A stretch of 64,000 nt of DNA from Shinisaurus crocodilurus (Eukaryota > Chordata > Lepidosauria > Squamata > Shinisauridae): positions 23,299-87,298 of the forward strand of contig JAHFWL010000249.1 of NCBI GenBank assembly GCA_021292165.1. The letters are read 5' to 3'. The position numbers were made by a program, and so were the translations under genes. Below, one piece after another: positions 47,209 through 58,960 of the stretch (positions are counted from its first letter, which is position 1; every line of letters starts with the position of its first letter). The notes under the pieces were generated by a model. That model ran no database searches. It was not told where the DNA came from and was given only the letters and a program-made list of their open reading frames with translations.

Positions 47209-48129
47209 ATCAGTCTTGCTGCCTCTGTCTGACAGGAACTGGCCCACTCCTGTGAGACTACAGGTAGCAGTTGGGAACAGGTTAGCTGCTGAGTGCTCGC
47301 TCTGAGAGACCGTTTTTAACCAGTGTCAGCAGGTTCCCCGTCATATGCACATTTGGTCACCACCACCATATGTCAAGTTGTTAAACACCTGAATGAGGGT
47401 TGGAGGGCCGGCAGTCTCACAGGCTCCCCCTACATAATTACAACTCAGCACATTGCAAATATGTTTGCATTTAAGGAAGCAGCTGTCATAGCTGAAGCAG
47501 CCCAAAGTCCTACATTACATATATCACTTTTCAAGGTTTTTATTCTTGTCCAATCTATCCCAGAAAACGTTGGAATCCTGCCGTCCCAGGCTGACATCAG
47601 TTATTCATTCTTATGCAGCTGAACTACTGCATACTCTTCATATGCTCCTTAAGCACAGGGCTATGAGACCAAAGCGGCATCCCGGGTCACACACACATGA
47701 ATTTACCAAAGTACTCAATTTAGAGAGGGAGAACTACTTGGGACCCCAATTGAGGTGTCAACATTCTCTTGCCGGATATTGAACTAATTGTAGGAAATAC
47801 AAATGATTCATGATTAGTCAGACACTCTATTTTTATTTATTCATTTATTTATTACATTTCTAATCTGCCCAATAACTCTACAACTACTCTTATGCCAAGA
47901 ATAACTGCTGTAAGACAGTATAACTGCGTGGACTTCAAGACAACGTAACATTTGTCTATTTCATCAGGCAAATGAAAGCCTTGCCAAGGAGATCTAGAAG
48001 ACAAAAAGAGCTGATTACACAACAGAAGCTCAAGCCCCATCAGATTCTGGCTGGTCCCTTTCTCATTGTTATTTTAACATGATACAGTCTTATCTTCCTG
48101 AATATACACCTGTCTGATGCCAATGGAGT

Positions 48130-49890
48130 TCCCCAGCACCTGGAAAGAGTTAAACTGACAAACCCAAACTTTTGATATAGCTCATCAGTGCCCCCTAGAG
48201 CATCACTCCAAGGAAGAATTCAAAATCAGTCCTAGTTATACCTCCACAAAACATAAGATAGCATAGGTTTAAAATATATGAATTTGAAGAGAAATACACC
48301 TACTTTGCACTTATGCTTCCTTCTTCTGAGGCAAGATGTCTGGATCTCCTGAGTAGTTCAAGAGGGGGGAAATATTATATGTATCAATATACAAAACAAA
48401 TTCTGACACAGTGAGCCGCCCCAAGTGATTAGGGCAAAGACACTAGAGGAGCACTGAAATCTGTCTATCTCCTTTGGGCAGCTTCATATACTGCTTTCTG
48501 ACTATTGAAATCAAATTCCCCCTTTGCTTTTGCAATTTGTGGGTTGCAATTGGGTATGCCTTGACTGGTCTAGAATGGTTCAGTATTGAACTCTTGCTAC
48601 ATGCCTAATGCTTGGTTACATGTTTTTCCAAGTGAAAATCATTTTCTAAGCAATTTGTAATCAAGAAATTAAACTTCAGGGATGGGGAAACTTATGTTTG
48701 CCAAAGATATACAATAATATTTTAATGAGAAAACTTGGTTTGCCATACAAGTTCAATATCCCCCCCCCCCCCCGCCGCCCACAAGTATTTTTTTTTAATT
48801 TCCTGTACTTTTAGACCGATGTTCTCTGGACAATGTACAATACATTAAAAACATAAAATACAAACATTAAAACAAGGAATTAAAAAAAAACAGCAGCAAA
48901 GAATAAAACCATCAGTGCTGTTTGTAACGTATGGACAAACCATAGTTCATCCAGTTCAGTCAAAATATCAAACTATGGTTTGCCAAGAACCAGAAAGTCA
49001 CAGGAGGGTATCACAGCATAGGAGGAAAAGATGGAGGCGGAGGAGGGAGTGTACAAGCTGAGGGTCATTCATGTATCACTACACCGTGGTTTGGCATTAT
49101 GTCTGAACTGATTGTACCAGTATGAAAAGTAAGATCTCCCTCTCACACACACATAGACACACACAGTCATACTTAACACACACTGAATTGGACCTTGTAT
49201 TGTAATGATGCAGAGATGGAAGTTGGAGGCATGAAAATCATATCCTCTTTGAAATCTGCTTCCCTTAAGAGAATTCCTTTGTTTTTTGTTTTGGCGCCAC
49301 TTCATAATGTGTATTACATTTCTAGGTATAATCCTGAAATGTTTCTACACCTAAAAATGAAAAGTGTAAACATGGCAAGCGTATATTTGCAAACACATGT
49401 GTCAGACAGGTACACTTTTCAGGGAGCTCTGATTTGCTCCAACTTGTGTGTCCAGGACACATTTGGTGGAAAACTCAGGTTTGCTTCTGTGTAATGTGTG
49501 AAATGTCAAGGAAAACCTTGAAGAGTGAATTCTGCTACCCTTTTCGTGCATACAGTATTAGTGTGTGTGGAGTGTGGATTCTGATTAGCATTAATGAGTC
49601 ATTAATGTATGGGGGACGGTATGGGGTCATTAGGTATGGGGTCATTAGGTATGGGGGACGGAGATAACTGATTAACATAGAGCTGATTAACATTATGTTC
49701 TTGTTCATGTGTTGTCCAGTACTATTAGCTCATCCTCTCAGAGCACCTACGTGACAAAGTTCCATAGCAGTTATTGACACTGCTGGTGAAAATGCAGTTT
49801 AGATCATGTATGGGTGGTGGGTTTCAGAGACTTGCAGGCAACACTGAATAGAAATCATTCCATGCAGTGCACACATTCATTTTTGTATCC
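48130..49890. other. No gene recognised; short repeats
   Basis: Probably downstream of the lectin gene. It contains a poly-C run at about 48,762, a 'taaaccatagttca' type repeat (48,925-49,110) and 17-bp tandem units near 49,620-49,660. I looked for further lectin exons ('tccaccatgga', 'cttggacttcacac') and found none. Confidence 0.5.
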
Positions 49891-49899
49891 CACTAGCGC

Positions 49900-50095
49900 A
49901 GTGTTCTCCAACCTTGGGTCCCCAGATGTTTTTGGCCTACTACAACCCCCAGCATGCCCCAGCCAGCTATGCAGCTTAAATTAAAAATATGTGTACACAT
50001 TTCTTATGGGGAATTTCGCTTTGATATACAAGTGTTTTGGATTACAAGCACGGTTCTGGAACGAATTATGCTTGCAATCCAAGGTATTACTGTAC
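49900..50095. mobile_element. Half MITE fused to a mariner-like end
   Basis: 49,900-49,975 is the left half of the 24,439 family. 49,985-50,095 reads 'attacaagcacggttctgg...tccaaggtattactgta', a Tc/mariner-type repeat end. Confidence 0.5.
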
Positions 50096-50139
50096 ATCAG
50101 ATCAGATAACTGAGCAACCTTAGAAACTTTTCTACTCAC

Positions 50140-50294
50140 CAGAGGAATCGACCCTCACACCAAACACTTGGACTTCACACAGTGTGAGAAACTGAGTGGC
50201 ACCAGGGATGGTGACTGTTACATACTGCCCTTTGATTCCTTTGCAATCAAAATTGTGGACTTCTCCAGCACCTAGTGAGATGATTGTGGCACAC
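50140..50294 (-). CDS. F-type lectin domain 3, exon B
   Basis: 155 bp; encodes CATIISLGAGEVHNFDCKG, GQYVTVTIPGATQFLTLCE and VQVFGVRVDSS. Ends at the strong donor CTG|GTGAGT; reading through would stop at TAG after Gly-Glu. Confidence 0.85.
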
Positions 50295-53200
50295 CTGAGA
50301 GAAAATACATTCATATTGATTAGTATTAAGTGGTATATTTATTGGTATTAAGAGCATAGATTTCATAGATCATAGAGTTGGAAGGAGCCTACAAGGCTAT
50401 CGAGTCCAACCCCCTGCTCAATGCAGGAAACTAAAGGAGGGGTCTCCCATCCAAGTAATAACCAGGCTTGACCCTGCTTAGCTTTCCACATTCAGACAAG
50501 CTGAGCCAGCATAAGCCACAGACCTCATCAATGGCCACTTATTTTATACTGAAAAGAAAGAAACAAAAGATATAGATCCCAAGTACAAGACCAATGTAAT
50601 ACACTGATTTTTAATTTTGTCAAGAAGTAGAATATTTCTCATCCTTTCCATTCCGTTTTCTTTCCTGTGCCATTACCTTCAAGAGCATCAAACCAGAAAG
50701 TACCTGGGATTTGTGGAGCCTCCTTTCTCCAATGAGTTCCCAATCCGGATCTGAGCCCCATTTAACCGATATGCACAACAGTCTTCTCGATTGGTGATGC
50801 TTATGCTGGACACATTAAATTCTGCCTTCAAATCCACTGTCCACCATGGATTTGATTCTAGGTCTGTGTGAGTACATGATCCATGCATAAAATCAACCGA
50901 GGTGGACCCATCAATTGCATTCTCTGCAACTCCAAGTTTGTTGTAGGTGCTGGACTGGAATGCTTTTCCTTGAAGGGCCACATTGGGGACTGCAAGAAAG
51001 AAAAGGCTGTGCTTAAAGCTACTAACAAGATTTCTTATTCAGAAAACTGAGAAAGCGGATTAATAGGCAACGCTTCAGTGCCTTTCTCAATGTATTTAGC
51101 ATAAGCCAAAGGCAATCGATTTGAAATAGATTGCACATTTTGGAAGGGATCCAAATGCCTCCTTGAATACCCAGTGGGATTTATTTATTTTTTTACTTTT
51201 TTTCTCCTTGAACAACATTTCTCTATTCATATTTTCTCAATGTATGTACTACATATGCGGAGAATGGGGAGTAGGAGGGGTTGTAAAAGCGTATTGGATT
51301 TTTGGAATAATTTTTTGGTAGAAATTTCAGAAATTATTGGCATTAACTTGGAGGTCTGTCCAAAATTAGCATTGTTATCAATAACGGAGAAACTTATGTG
51401 CTCTCAAGAGATAAAGGAACTAATTATAAGTTTGTTAACGGCGGGGAGATTATTGATAGCAAAGAAATGGAAAGTTCAACATCAGTATTTAATTATAGAT
51501 TGGTATAAAGAGGTGTGGGATATTGCTTTAAATGATAAATTAACATGTAGTATTAAATGTAAAAAGGGACAATTAAAGAAAAATAATTTTAAGGATATAT
51601 GGGGACCATTTTTAGATTATGTTTTAGTAAAGGGAAATGGGAGTAAGCCATGTCAAGATATGATGTATTTTTGGAATATTGATTAATAATGGATTATGTG
51701 GATAGATTTTATTTTATTTTTTTGGCACTTTGGAGTTTTATGGATTGTGGGTTTATTTTTTTTTCTTTTTTGTATGTGTGTTTAAAAAAAGAGAGAGAAA
51801 AAAGATAAGAGAATGGGGAGTAGGACTTGGCTACCGCCCCTGACATGGCACGTTCCACTGGCCCCAGCCCCCAACATGCCTGCATTCATCAAAACATCTG
51901 CAGAAGAGTACCCAGCTGTACGTGCATAGGTACCTGTTTGCAGATGTTGGGAAAATCATGTGTATGTCAAGGGGATTGGGTCAGTGCTGAGGTCCCACTC
52001 TTGCTTCTCCACATGAAGAAGGTCTGAAGAGGACTCAAGTCATATCACAAACTGCTTTGTTAATCCGCTGCATCTGTTTTCATTTTCGTTGCAACACTGA
52101 GTTCCGAGTACTACACAAGGAGTGTTTCCTTTCCTGCTTTTCTGCTGCATAACCTGAGGTATAGTGGAATAGCGCAAATACACAAGAGGAAATCACACTT
52201 TCTTTTGCCATCAGAAATAACACCCCATATTCCCTGCTCTAAAGATACTTGTGGAAAGTGCTATTTACAAACAGAAGCCAAACTGGAGGGTCAGGATGTC
52301 ATCTTAAAAAACCCATAAACAACCGTGAGTAGGGAATGACGGGCGCACAACAAATGCCTCATGTAGAAAAGCTCTATGTTTCAAAAGAGGTTTATAATGC
52401 AACCTATCAGACTGCTGCTCAAGAAACACAGAGTCCCTTTGGGTGTGCAGAACTAGTTGTGCAATTCATTGGACTCCAGCCATGGTAAAATGAGCCCTAC
52501 CTGGGTAGAAACTGGAAGTGCCTGGGCATCATCCAGCCCTTGTGCAGGCATAAGGGCTTTGGCTGATTCCTTTTATCAGTTTCAGCTCATTGATGAGCTG
52601 CAGCCCTATCTGGAGAAGGCAGACCAGGGTTCAGTTACTCATGCATTGTTTACAATCAGATTAGATTACTGCAATACATGGGGCTGCCCTTAAAGGCAGT
52701 TGAGAAATTTCAGTTGGTTCAAACTCCAACTCCCAGGATGCTGATAAGAGCACAGCAATTGGATCATATGACACGTATCATACACCACAGTGACACTGGT
52801 CGCCAATTTGTTTCTGGGCTCAATTTTAAGTGCTGGTTTTGACCTTCAAAGACCTAAACTGTTTGGGATCGGGTCATCAAAGGACCCACCTTCACAAGAA
52901 CTCACCCAACCTTTAAGATCATCATTATCTTAGGCTCTACTCACCGGCCTTTTAAATCAGACGAGGAGTACTAGAAATAAGGCCTTTTCTGCAGGCACCT
53001 CCATTACAGAATTTCCTTCCTGGAGAAATCTGGGACACACCTTCTCCTTGCACTTTTAAACGCCCTTTGAAAACTGTTTTACTCAGGAAAGCCTTTTATG
53101 ATTTGTTCTGAAAGCTGTGTATGTTGACTGGTTTTTAGAAATCCTTTCAGCTCTGCTGTTTTAATTATATGGGGCTGAAACGTCTCAGCCTTTGTCACAT

Positions 53201-54517
53201 TTTGCGATGCAAATGACCTGACTATCAACCTAGAGAAATCAAAAGTAATGGTTTTTTCTAAGGTCTGGAGACGTCTATGTTGGACTCTCAGAGGTGTTAA
53301 CTTGGAACAAGTTAAGAGTGGAAGACCGACAACCTGGGTATAAACCTGGGTATTTGGGTATAAACTTTCAATATAAAGCTCACTGGAAGGCCCATCAACA
53401 CCTCGCTACTAATGCGGCTAACCGTGGTATGTTGGCTGTTGCTCGTTTTTTTTACACTCATGGGGGGACAACATGTACCATCAGCAATTTGGGTATTCAA
53501 AGCCAAAATTATGGCTCAATTGTTATATAGTGTACCTATTTGGATAAGCGCAGTCGACATGGGGATTGAGCGAGTACAAGCCAAATTCTTACAACGCATA
53601 CTGGGAGTTCCCAATTGCGTCAGTTACGCAGTCATGTACCTAGAAACTGGATTAGGCCAGTTAGAGGTTAAAGCATGGATCCAGACCCTCAAGTTCTGGC
53701 TGCGCTTACATTTCACATCTGGGAACCTCAGTTACATACATGATATGCTCAGGGACAGCTATACTAGTAAATGGGCCTCTTTGGTGCAATCAAAAATCAG
53801 ATCAATTGGCATACCCATGGATTCTATTCTTCTGCTCAGTCCCCAGCAAGCGCTTAGATTGTTATCGCAGAGACTGCTTGATATTGAGAGACAAGGCCTT
53901 TTCTCATTAGCGAATAGACCCTGTTCCACCATCGTAAGCGGGGTTACTCCAACATATGGCCTACCAGCGTTATACCTGTCTAATATTCACGATCCACAAG
54001 CTTGTAGAGCATTTATGCTGGCAAGGTTCAATATTCTACCTTCAGTGATCTTGCAGGGCAGGTACCAAGGAACTCCATACCAGCAAAGATACTGCTGCCC
54101 GTGTATGGATGGGGGTACCCGAATCACTGAGGCATGTTCTCCTTCAGTGTAAATTCTATACTAAAATAAGGGAAGACTTAATTTTGCCCCTCTTAGGGAG
54201 GTTCCGTGACTTGCCTGACAAATGGTTGGTCTCCTTCTGTTTATGCAATTGTAATCCAATTGTGTCACCTCCTCAGTAACCAATTTTTTTTTAGCTGTTA
54301 TGAAAAGGAGAGCTTTTATGGTAGGGACTAAATGAGAGACGTTTCCTCCCAATTTTGTTTTATTATGAATGACAATAATTGTTTTATTTGTAACTTGTGG
54401 TATCCCGGTGTGATCTGAAATGTAAAGTGTATTTGCTGGGTCATATGACCGTAACAATAAAGAACTGAACTAATTATATGTATTTATTGCTTTTTATTGT
54501 TATTGGTATGTTTTTAC

Positions 54518-54565
<48 letters not shown>

Positions 54566-56331
54566 CTAGGTAGCAGTGGTGTTCAGTGCTGGCCCCTGTA
54601 CCAGAACAGCCCTTTGATACAATTCAGACCTTGGAGCCATTTCACACAACCTCTCAGTGCTTAGGTTTAGTGGCTGCAGGGAGAAGTCAATCCATGCTCA
54701 CTCTGGTCATGTTCAGCTTGATGCCACATGTTTAACACAGCCAAAATTGGATTTTGACACCCAATCACAGCTTCAGCTTTTCATCACAGTTGCAATTTGC
54801 TGGTCCTATGAATTTTGGTGAGTTGAGCTGGACCAGATTTCTTTTCTGCATAAACACAAAGATGTTCACAGCCTCCTTTCACACAAAGATGGATGTTACT
54901 GTCAGTTGGCGTGACTTCTTCATTAGGCACATGTACAGTATACCAAGAAGCCACATCCATGCCTGCTCCCATATGTTGAGAGCAGCAGAACAGTTGTTAT
55001 GGTTGGCTTTCCCACTGATGCAGCTATACCACACCCATTATGAAACACTGATGAAACATAATGGGATGTGCACATCAAAAAAAAGTGTGGATCCCCATCC
55101 TGAAGCCTGGAAAGTCAATTACAATTCCTCTTGTCGTTTTCAGCAGAAGAGCAATGATAGGGTCTCACCAGGAGCCACCAGTCTGGAAACACCCATGCTA
55201 TAGTAATTTTTATTTTTTACTGACTTTTCTTAGTTAAAAAATGTGACATGACTAGTGGGTATATTCCAGCCTAGAGCATTGCATACTACTTATTTCCAAC
55301 ACCAGAAGATGCACAATTCACAGCTCAGACAACCAACTTTCTTCAGCAAATGGCAGCTTATGCAGCAACTCAGAAATCGGTTGGGAAATCTTTATACATA
55401 CCTAGGGGAATTATCCGCTGACCAAAGACTTGGACTTCACACAAGGAGAGGTATTTGGCTGTGCCTGGGACAGTAATAGTCACATACTGTCCTATCATTC
55501 CTTCACAATCAAATTTATGGGTTTCCCCCAAATCCAGTGAGGTGATTGTGGCACATCTTGAAAGGAAACCAGATCATATTCGTTAGTATTAATTAATGAT
55601 TGAAGGAATGCCATCAGCAACAAGTTCATAGATTTCACAGATCATAGAGTTGGAAGGAGCCTACAAGGCTATTGAGTCCAACCCCCTGCTCACTGCAGGA
55701 AACTAGAGAAGGGGTCTGCCATCCAAGTAATAACCAGGCTTGACCCTGCTTAGCTTTCCACACTCACTCAGACAAGCTGAGCCAGCATAAGCCACAGGCC
55801 TGTTACAATACCTATTAGAAGCAATAATAAAGTCTTCTGCTGCCTTCTCCCATATAGGATTAATTGGCTGTTCAGATATTGTCAATTAGCTCAACATCTG
55901 AGGCCTTCCTCTGAGTGCCGCCTCCAAGGGCAGCTCGGGTGGTGGCAACAAGGAAGAGGGCCTTCTCAATGGTACCCCCACCCCATTATGGAACAAGCTC
56001 CCCACTGAGGCCCGCCTGGCACCAACTCTTATCCTCCCGGCGCCAGGTTAAGACTGCCCTCTATGCTGAGGCATTTGATGGCGTCTAATGGCTCTTAATG
56101 GCATGGGCGGGGGGCTTATGTCAGCTGTTTTTCCTTTAGCAGATCCACTTATATTGAATTTGTTTTAGTTGTTCAAATTGTTTTAATCCTGTTTTAAATT
56201 CTGTATTGAAATTTTTATGTATTTGTATCTTGTATAGGATTGTTTTTATTGTATTTGTATCTTGTATGGGATTGTATTAATTGTTGTTAACCACTCAGAG
56301 AGTTTTGGCTATTGGGCAATATAGAAATGAA

Positions 56332-56374
<43 letters not shown>

Positions 56375-58919
56375 GCCGGTCAATTGACCACCTATTATTT
56401 GACCATGGTATTGTCAAATACCCCATCAAACCACAATGCTGATGATGCTTCGGGAACTACCCTGCTGCCTGAAGAATAGTTTGGTGAATTGTTCACATTT
56501 ATAGGAACTTTACCTAACATTGTTAAAAGTTATAATAATTTGTTACATTTAAAAAAATAAATTATTTCACAATAATAGTTAACAGCCAGAACAATCCAAA
56601 GTGTGGGACTGGGGAGAAGAGGTGTGGAAGATCCGCTGCTGCATGCCAAATTCTGCTGGTCCATGCTGGGCAGGGCTGAAGGTGAGGTGAGCGTGGTGGT
56701 TGTTTTCCCTATACCAACTCTAGACTGGCATAGCTGATGGGGGCCTGAGGATCCGGCCTCTCGGGGGATCAGTGGGGCTTTGGATCCAGTTTCAGGGCTT
56801 TCTGCCTGCTACTGCCAGCAGGAGAACCACCGGTGGTAGCTTTCTGCCTGCTCAGGAACATCAGGGATCTCCACTGTGTGGGGAGTGCCCCAACAACAGT
56901 GCTCTTTTGTCCAAGGAGAGGCCAATAGAGTAGCACCAACATGTCATTCTAAGCCCCTCCAGCCATCAACACTGGGCGGTTAGGATTGTTCTCTAACTTG
57001 TTTTTCTAATTACCACAAGTATAACAACCTGTTGATGATTAAAGTATTTCTCTTTATTCTATGCTTTAAAAAAAAAACATAACTTGACTGTTATTTGACA
57101 ATATTTGACTGTTCAATTGACCGCTCAAAGGCCTAAACCCAGGCCCAGTGTCAGCACCCGGTATCCTTGGGCAGCTGTTGGGGCTTCAGAATCCAGGTGA
57201 CCCAATGGTGCCAATGCTTGCCCTGGACCCTGGATGTGGGTTTACCTGGTAGAAGTAGGAAACAGTCATTTTAGTTTCGCACAATGCCCCCAATGTAGCA
57301 TTGTTCTGGGGCACTGTGGGAAATTAAAATGGCAACTGCCAAGTATACCTGCAGCTGAGGCCCACTGACATAGGAGGGGGGCCAACAGAGGGCACTTTTG
57401 CTGGGTGCACCATCAGACCTGGAGCTGGCCTTGCACATATCTTCTTCCATATGAAACTACTGAGGCCCTGCTGCTTTTGGAGGTAAGATGGTGGCCATGA
57501 GTGCTGTAGCAGCACTCATACTTCATTCCTAGCTTCATTTATCAGGGGTCTATATTATTAAGTTTTGTGTGCCAATTAAAAACCTTCCTGTTTTCTCAAA
57601 TATTTGGTGGCAATTGATTAGATTGACAATCTCTTCAGATCTCTTGGTATATTGGCTGTTAGTTCTTATTTTTGTTGTGTAATTATTTTTAATTGTTTCA
57701 CGGATTGTTTAAATCCATGTTGTTAACCACTGTTAAAAGTTGGGATGGTTAATCTGAATGACCTCACAGGGTCCCTTCCAACTCAGAGATTCTATGGTTT
57801 TAAATTTGGGGACTGGGCAAATCTGTTGAACAGGTCTACCTTTGTCAGGTAAAATTATAACAAAACACCTTTCCTTTTGTGAAGGAGATTAGCTTTAGCA
57901 AAGGCTAAGGAAATGGCCTAGGTGGCGCTCATTCTAGAAAGGGACATGTCTTCATTCCTTACCCTTCTGGGGATGAGATAATGAGCTGTGTGTCTGTGAA
58001 GAAACAGGAAGATTCAGATGGAGTGAGAGGGTTGCTTTGCTCCCTGCAGAAAATCCTATGGTGCTATCGGCTCCCCTAAAAGTCTGATGGGGAACAGGAA
58101 TCTGTTGGAGTGTGAACCCTTATCTTATGCTCAGCCTGTATGTATGTGTAAATAAACCTTATATCACAGAAACACCGTAAGTCTCCAGTGACCTCCTTCT
58201 AAGGAAACTGGACCCTGGGTGAGTGCTGAAACCCCTGAAATGTCTCACTGCTCAGAAGTAGGGTGTATGCTACTTCCACCACCGTAGAAGAAATCTGTCC
58301 CAGGTAGGCAGGATATTAATATTTTAAATAAATAAATACCTGTTTAGACAGAAAATAGTCCTACTGCTTAGAGCATGCTGGGAGTTCATAGATTCATAGA
58401 TCATAGAGTTGGAAGCAGCCTACAAGGCCATTGAGTCCAACCCCCTGCTCAATTCAGGAAACTAGAGGAGGGGTCTCCCATACAAGTAATAAGTTGTAGG
58501 ACTTCTTTCTGTCTAAACATACATAGGATTATGCCCTAAATAAACCAAACTGATAGGAGTCTACTTTAATCTTTTCTATTCCATTCTCAATTTGTGCCCT
58601 AGTCCTCCAAATGGATCAGGCCTTTAGCTAGTACCTGGAATTTGTAATGGCTCCATCATCTTCGGAGTCTCCGATCCGGATTTCAGCATTTTCTATCCGT
58701 TCTGCACAGCAGTCTCCTCGATTGGTGACAATTACACTGAGCACTAGAAACCTTGCCCTCAGGTCCACCGTCCACCATGGATTAACTTCTTCCTGTGTGT
58801 GGGTGCACTGGCCATGCAAATAGTCAGCAGATGTAGAGCCATCAATGGCATTTTCAGCTGATCCTAATTTGTTATAAGTGCTGGACTGGAATGCCTTTCC
58901 ATCAAGGGCCACATTGTAG

Positions 58920-58960
<41 letters not shown>

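Larger units (their letters stand above)
46645..47439. mobile_element. TIR element with 29-bp perfect ends, carrying a nested MITE and SINE
   Basis: 46,645-46,673 and 47,411-47,439 are perfect inverted copies (starting AATTATGTAGGGGGAGCCTG). The host element is about 440 bp once the MITE at 46,806-47,008 and the SINE at 47,054-47,208 are taken out. A partial, uninterrupted copy is at 1,915-2,158. An AATT duplication is possible but ambiguous. Confidence 0.75.
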
